DNA of 64,000 nucleotides, taken from VRUE01 sp963703235. Lineage in GTDB: Bacteria > Actinomycetota > Thermoleophilia > Solirubrobacterales > 70-9. Positions 62,428 through 64,000 of this stretch are shown here, piece by piece; the stretch's first letter is position 1; each line of letters starts with the position of its first letter. The notes under the pieces were generated by a model. The model was not told where the DNA came from. It was given only the letters and a program-made list of their open reading frames with translations, and searched no databases. The position numbers were made by a program, and so were the translations under genes. The DNA lies in contig OY969802.1 of NCBI GenBank assembly GCA_963703235.1, positions 930,001-994,000 on the forward strand. The letters run 5' to 3'.

Positions 62428-62757
62428 TTAGAGGCCGAGGCCGCCGACTCCCCGCTCGTCCCAGCCGAGATGGTGCGCCAGCTCATGGCGCAGGGTTCGC
62501 TCCACCTGCCGCCCCAGCAGCTCGCGATCGTGGCCGAAGTCGCGCTCGAGCGTGTCGCGGTAGATGACGATCCGGTCCTCGTACCCTTCTCGCGCGACCC
62601 CGTCGCCGAAGTACTGGCCGTAAGCGCGATCCTCGATCCCACGATCGGAGACGACGACCGGCACCTTCTCCAGCAGCTTCTGGAAGTCCTCGGGAAGGGC
62701 GTCGATCGCATCGGCGACCAGGGCTTCGAATTCGTCTGGCTCGGATTTGTTTCCCAC
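62428..62757 (-). CDS. Small zincin-like metallopeptidase
   Basis: 109 residues. RTLRHELAHHLGWDE near 88-102 contains HExxHxxGxxE, the signature of the minimal metallopeptidase family (PF06262 type). The TAA stop lies in the target duplication of the IS; because the duplicated bases restore it, the insertion left the reading frame complete. Confidence 0.9.
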   Translation of the reverse strand: MGNKSEPDEFEALVADAIDALPEDFQKLLEKVPVVVSDRGIEDRAYGQYFGDGVAREGYEDRIVIYRDTLERDFGHDRELLGRQVERTLRHELAHHLGWDERGVGGLGL

Positions 62758-62773
62758 GAATTGAGGGTACGCG

Positions 62774-64000
62774 GTGGCTTTGCGAGAAATCCGCCAACAT
62801 TTCGACCAATCGTCCGCAGCTCTTGCAAATCGGGCGATCGGTGCCGATCAGAAAATCATGTCGAGCCTTGGCTGGCGAATTTGGGATGCCGTCGTCGGGC
62901 CGAGCGGCTGGCGCTCGGTGATCGGGCCGCTCGTCTTCGCGCTGCTGGGCATCGTCCTTCTTATCTACAACCATCTCAATCAGCGCGTCACCGACGTCAT
63001 CTTCTGGCTGACTCTGGGCCTGATCGTCACTGTCTTCGCGCGGATGCTGGAAACCAACCGCCGGCAATCGCAGGCGCTGGAGGAACAGGCGCACGAGGCT
63101 CTCAACGACCGCGTCACGGGCCTCCCCAATCGCCGCCAGCTCGACGCCGACATAGAGGCGATGACCGCCAGGCCCGGCGAGCGTCGGGTGCTGGTCTTGC
63201 TTGAGCTGGAGGGCCTGCAGACCTACGGCGATCGCCTTGGCTACGCGGCCGGCGATGAGCTGCTGCGGCACTCGGCGCGGAACCTGGTCGAGGCGACCCT
63301 GCCGCTGGGAGGAGTTGCGTACCGCTTCGGAACGGCTCGCCTGGCTGCGCTCGTGCCGTACGACGAGCGCCGGCGCGGCGAGGTGATCCTGGCTGTCACC
63401 GATTCGCTGCGCGATCAGGACGCCGATCCGGCGATCGGCCGCTCCTACGGCGAGGTCGCGATTCCCGACGAGGCGGCGGACGCCGAAGTCGCCTTTCAGC
63501 TCGCCGGGCAGCGATTGGAGGCGCACCGCCAGCGGCAGCATCGCTCCGCCCGGCGTCAAGCGCACGCCGTGCTGATGGCGGCCCTCAGCGCGCGCCGGCC
63601 CGAGCTGCGCGATCACCTGCGCACCGTCGCCTACCGGGCGATCTCACTGGCAAGGCGCCTCGACATGGGAATCGCGGAGATCGACGACGTCGCGCTGGCG
63701 GCCGAGCTGCAGGACGTCGGCCTGCTTGCCGTGCCAGAAGCGGTACTCGAGAAGGAAGCGCCCCTCAGCGAGGCCGAGACCGCGATGGTCCACAGCCATA
63801 CCGCCGAGGGCGAGCGGATCATCGCCGCGGCGCCGGGGCTGGCCTCGGTGGCAGGCTTGGTCCGCTCCAGCGCCGAGCGCTACGACGGCAGCGGCTACCC
63901 GGACGGGCTCGCCGGCGAGGCGATACCTCTTGGGGCCCGCATCATCGCCGTCGCGGTGGCCTTTGCGGCCTTGACCGCCCAGCGGCCCTACCGTCCGGCT
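62774..64000 (+). CDS. Degenerate GGDEF/HD-GYP protein (cut by window edge)
   Basis: About 409 residues are visible; the gene runs off the right edge. GTG at 62774 (GAGGG upstream) is used; ATG 62858 would drop 28 residues. Two membrane helices near 45-60 and 70-85, then a GGDEF-type domain (NDRVTGLPNRR...) whose signature reads RFGTARLAAL instead of RFGGDEFALL. The HD-GYP part keeps YDGSGYPDGLAG but the HD pair reads QD in ELQDVGLLAVP, the HH pair is SS, and a conserved aspartate is phenylalanine. Both c-di-GMP enzymes are therefore probably inactive. Confidence 0.87.
   Translation, partial: MALREIRQHFDQSSAALANRAIGADQKIMSSLGWRIWDAVVGPSGWRSVIGPLVFALLGIVLLIYNHLNQRVTDVIFWLTLGLIVTVFARMLETNRRQSQALEEQAHEALNDRVTGLPNRRQLDADIEAMTARPGERRVLVLLELEGLQTYGDRLGYAAGDELLRHSARNLVEATLPLGGVAYRFGTARLAALVPYDERRRGEVILAVTDSLRDQDADPAIGRSYGEVAIPDEAADAEVAFQLAGQRLEAHRQRQHRSARRQAHAVLMAALSARRPELRDHLRTVAYRAISLARRLDMGIAEIDDVALAAELQDVGLLAVPEAVLEKEAPLSEAETAMVHSHTAEGERIIAAAPGLASVAGLVRSSAERYDGSGYPDGLAGEAIPLGARIIAVAVAFAALTAQRPYRPA

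Overview
The window looks like a chromosomal segment of a high-GC actinobacterium. Supporting signs are a MihF-type integration host factor, a CysO-type sulfur carrier, frequent GTG starts, dense ATGA/GTGA gene overlaps, and the gene orders rnj-dapA-dapB-M16 protease-pnp, rbfA-infB-nusA-rimP, pyrRBC-carAB, mihF-gmk-rpoZ-coaBC and pdxST/yebC/ruvCAB/secDF/relA. The style and mix of genes suggest a deep-branching actinomycete such as Thermoleophilia/Solirubrobacterales; that placement is an inference, not a database match. Nearly all housekeeping genes are on the minus strand.

Layout from left to right. 1-14.1 kb: RNA-decay, lysine and translation genes (rnj partial, dapA, dapB, M16 peptidase, pnp, thiol-redox proteins, rpsO, ribF, truB, nrnA, rbfA, infB, nusA and a shortened rimP preceded by a promoter and an attenuator-like terminator). 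14.1-16.7 kb: coaBC, rpoZ, gmk, mihF. 16.8-25.7 kb: a pyrimidine operon read as pyrR-pyrB-pyrC-carA-carB-pyrK-pyrD with a PyrR-binding-like leader; pyrC carries two frameshifts. 25.8-32.9 kb is more accessory: two tandem paralogous lipoproteins, RNase Z, a PD-(D/E)XK protein beside a tRNA-Arg(CCG), a SRAP protein, a VapBC-type toxin-antitoxin pair and a sugar-nucleotide pair. 33-34.8 kb: a SAM-I riboswitch and terminator controlling a threonine-synthase-like gene and a CysO-like sulfur carrier. 34.8-39.7 kb is a plus-strand run: corA, HIT protein, phosphohexomutase, metallo-beta-lactamase-fold protein, diacylglycerol-kinase-like protein. 39.7-54.5 kb: rel, recJ, secDF, a PAS protein, ruvB/A/C, yebC, an M29 aminopeptidase, pdxT (frameshifted) and pdxS. 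54.8-64 kb: an RpiR-type regulator, several small and membrane proteins, YjbQ, a Ser/Thr kinase, a secreted protein, a complete IS481-type insertion sequence with 6-bp target duplication, a small metallopeptidase and a degenerate GGDEF/HD-GYP protein cut by the window edge.

The most unusual signal is not a protein. Two families of intergenic elements have a conserved core carried on a long stem whose sequence differs at every locus while base pairing is kept. Family 1 has four copies, arranged as two head-to-head pairs that fill the only two gene-free gaps over 300 bp (6894-7206 and 54455-54769). All six non-Watson-Crick pairs in its stems are G-U when read on one and the same strand relative to the core, which points to a folded RNA. 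Family 2 has three copies (16219, 32905, 39658) with conserved internal loops and core, and its stem feet supply stop codons of neighbouring genes. A third, shorter hairpin repeat occurs twice (5678, 44533). I could run no similarity or structure search, so their novelty is untested.
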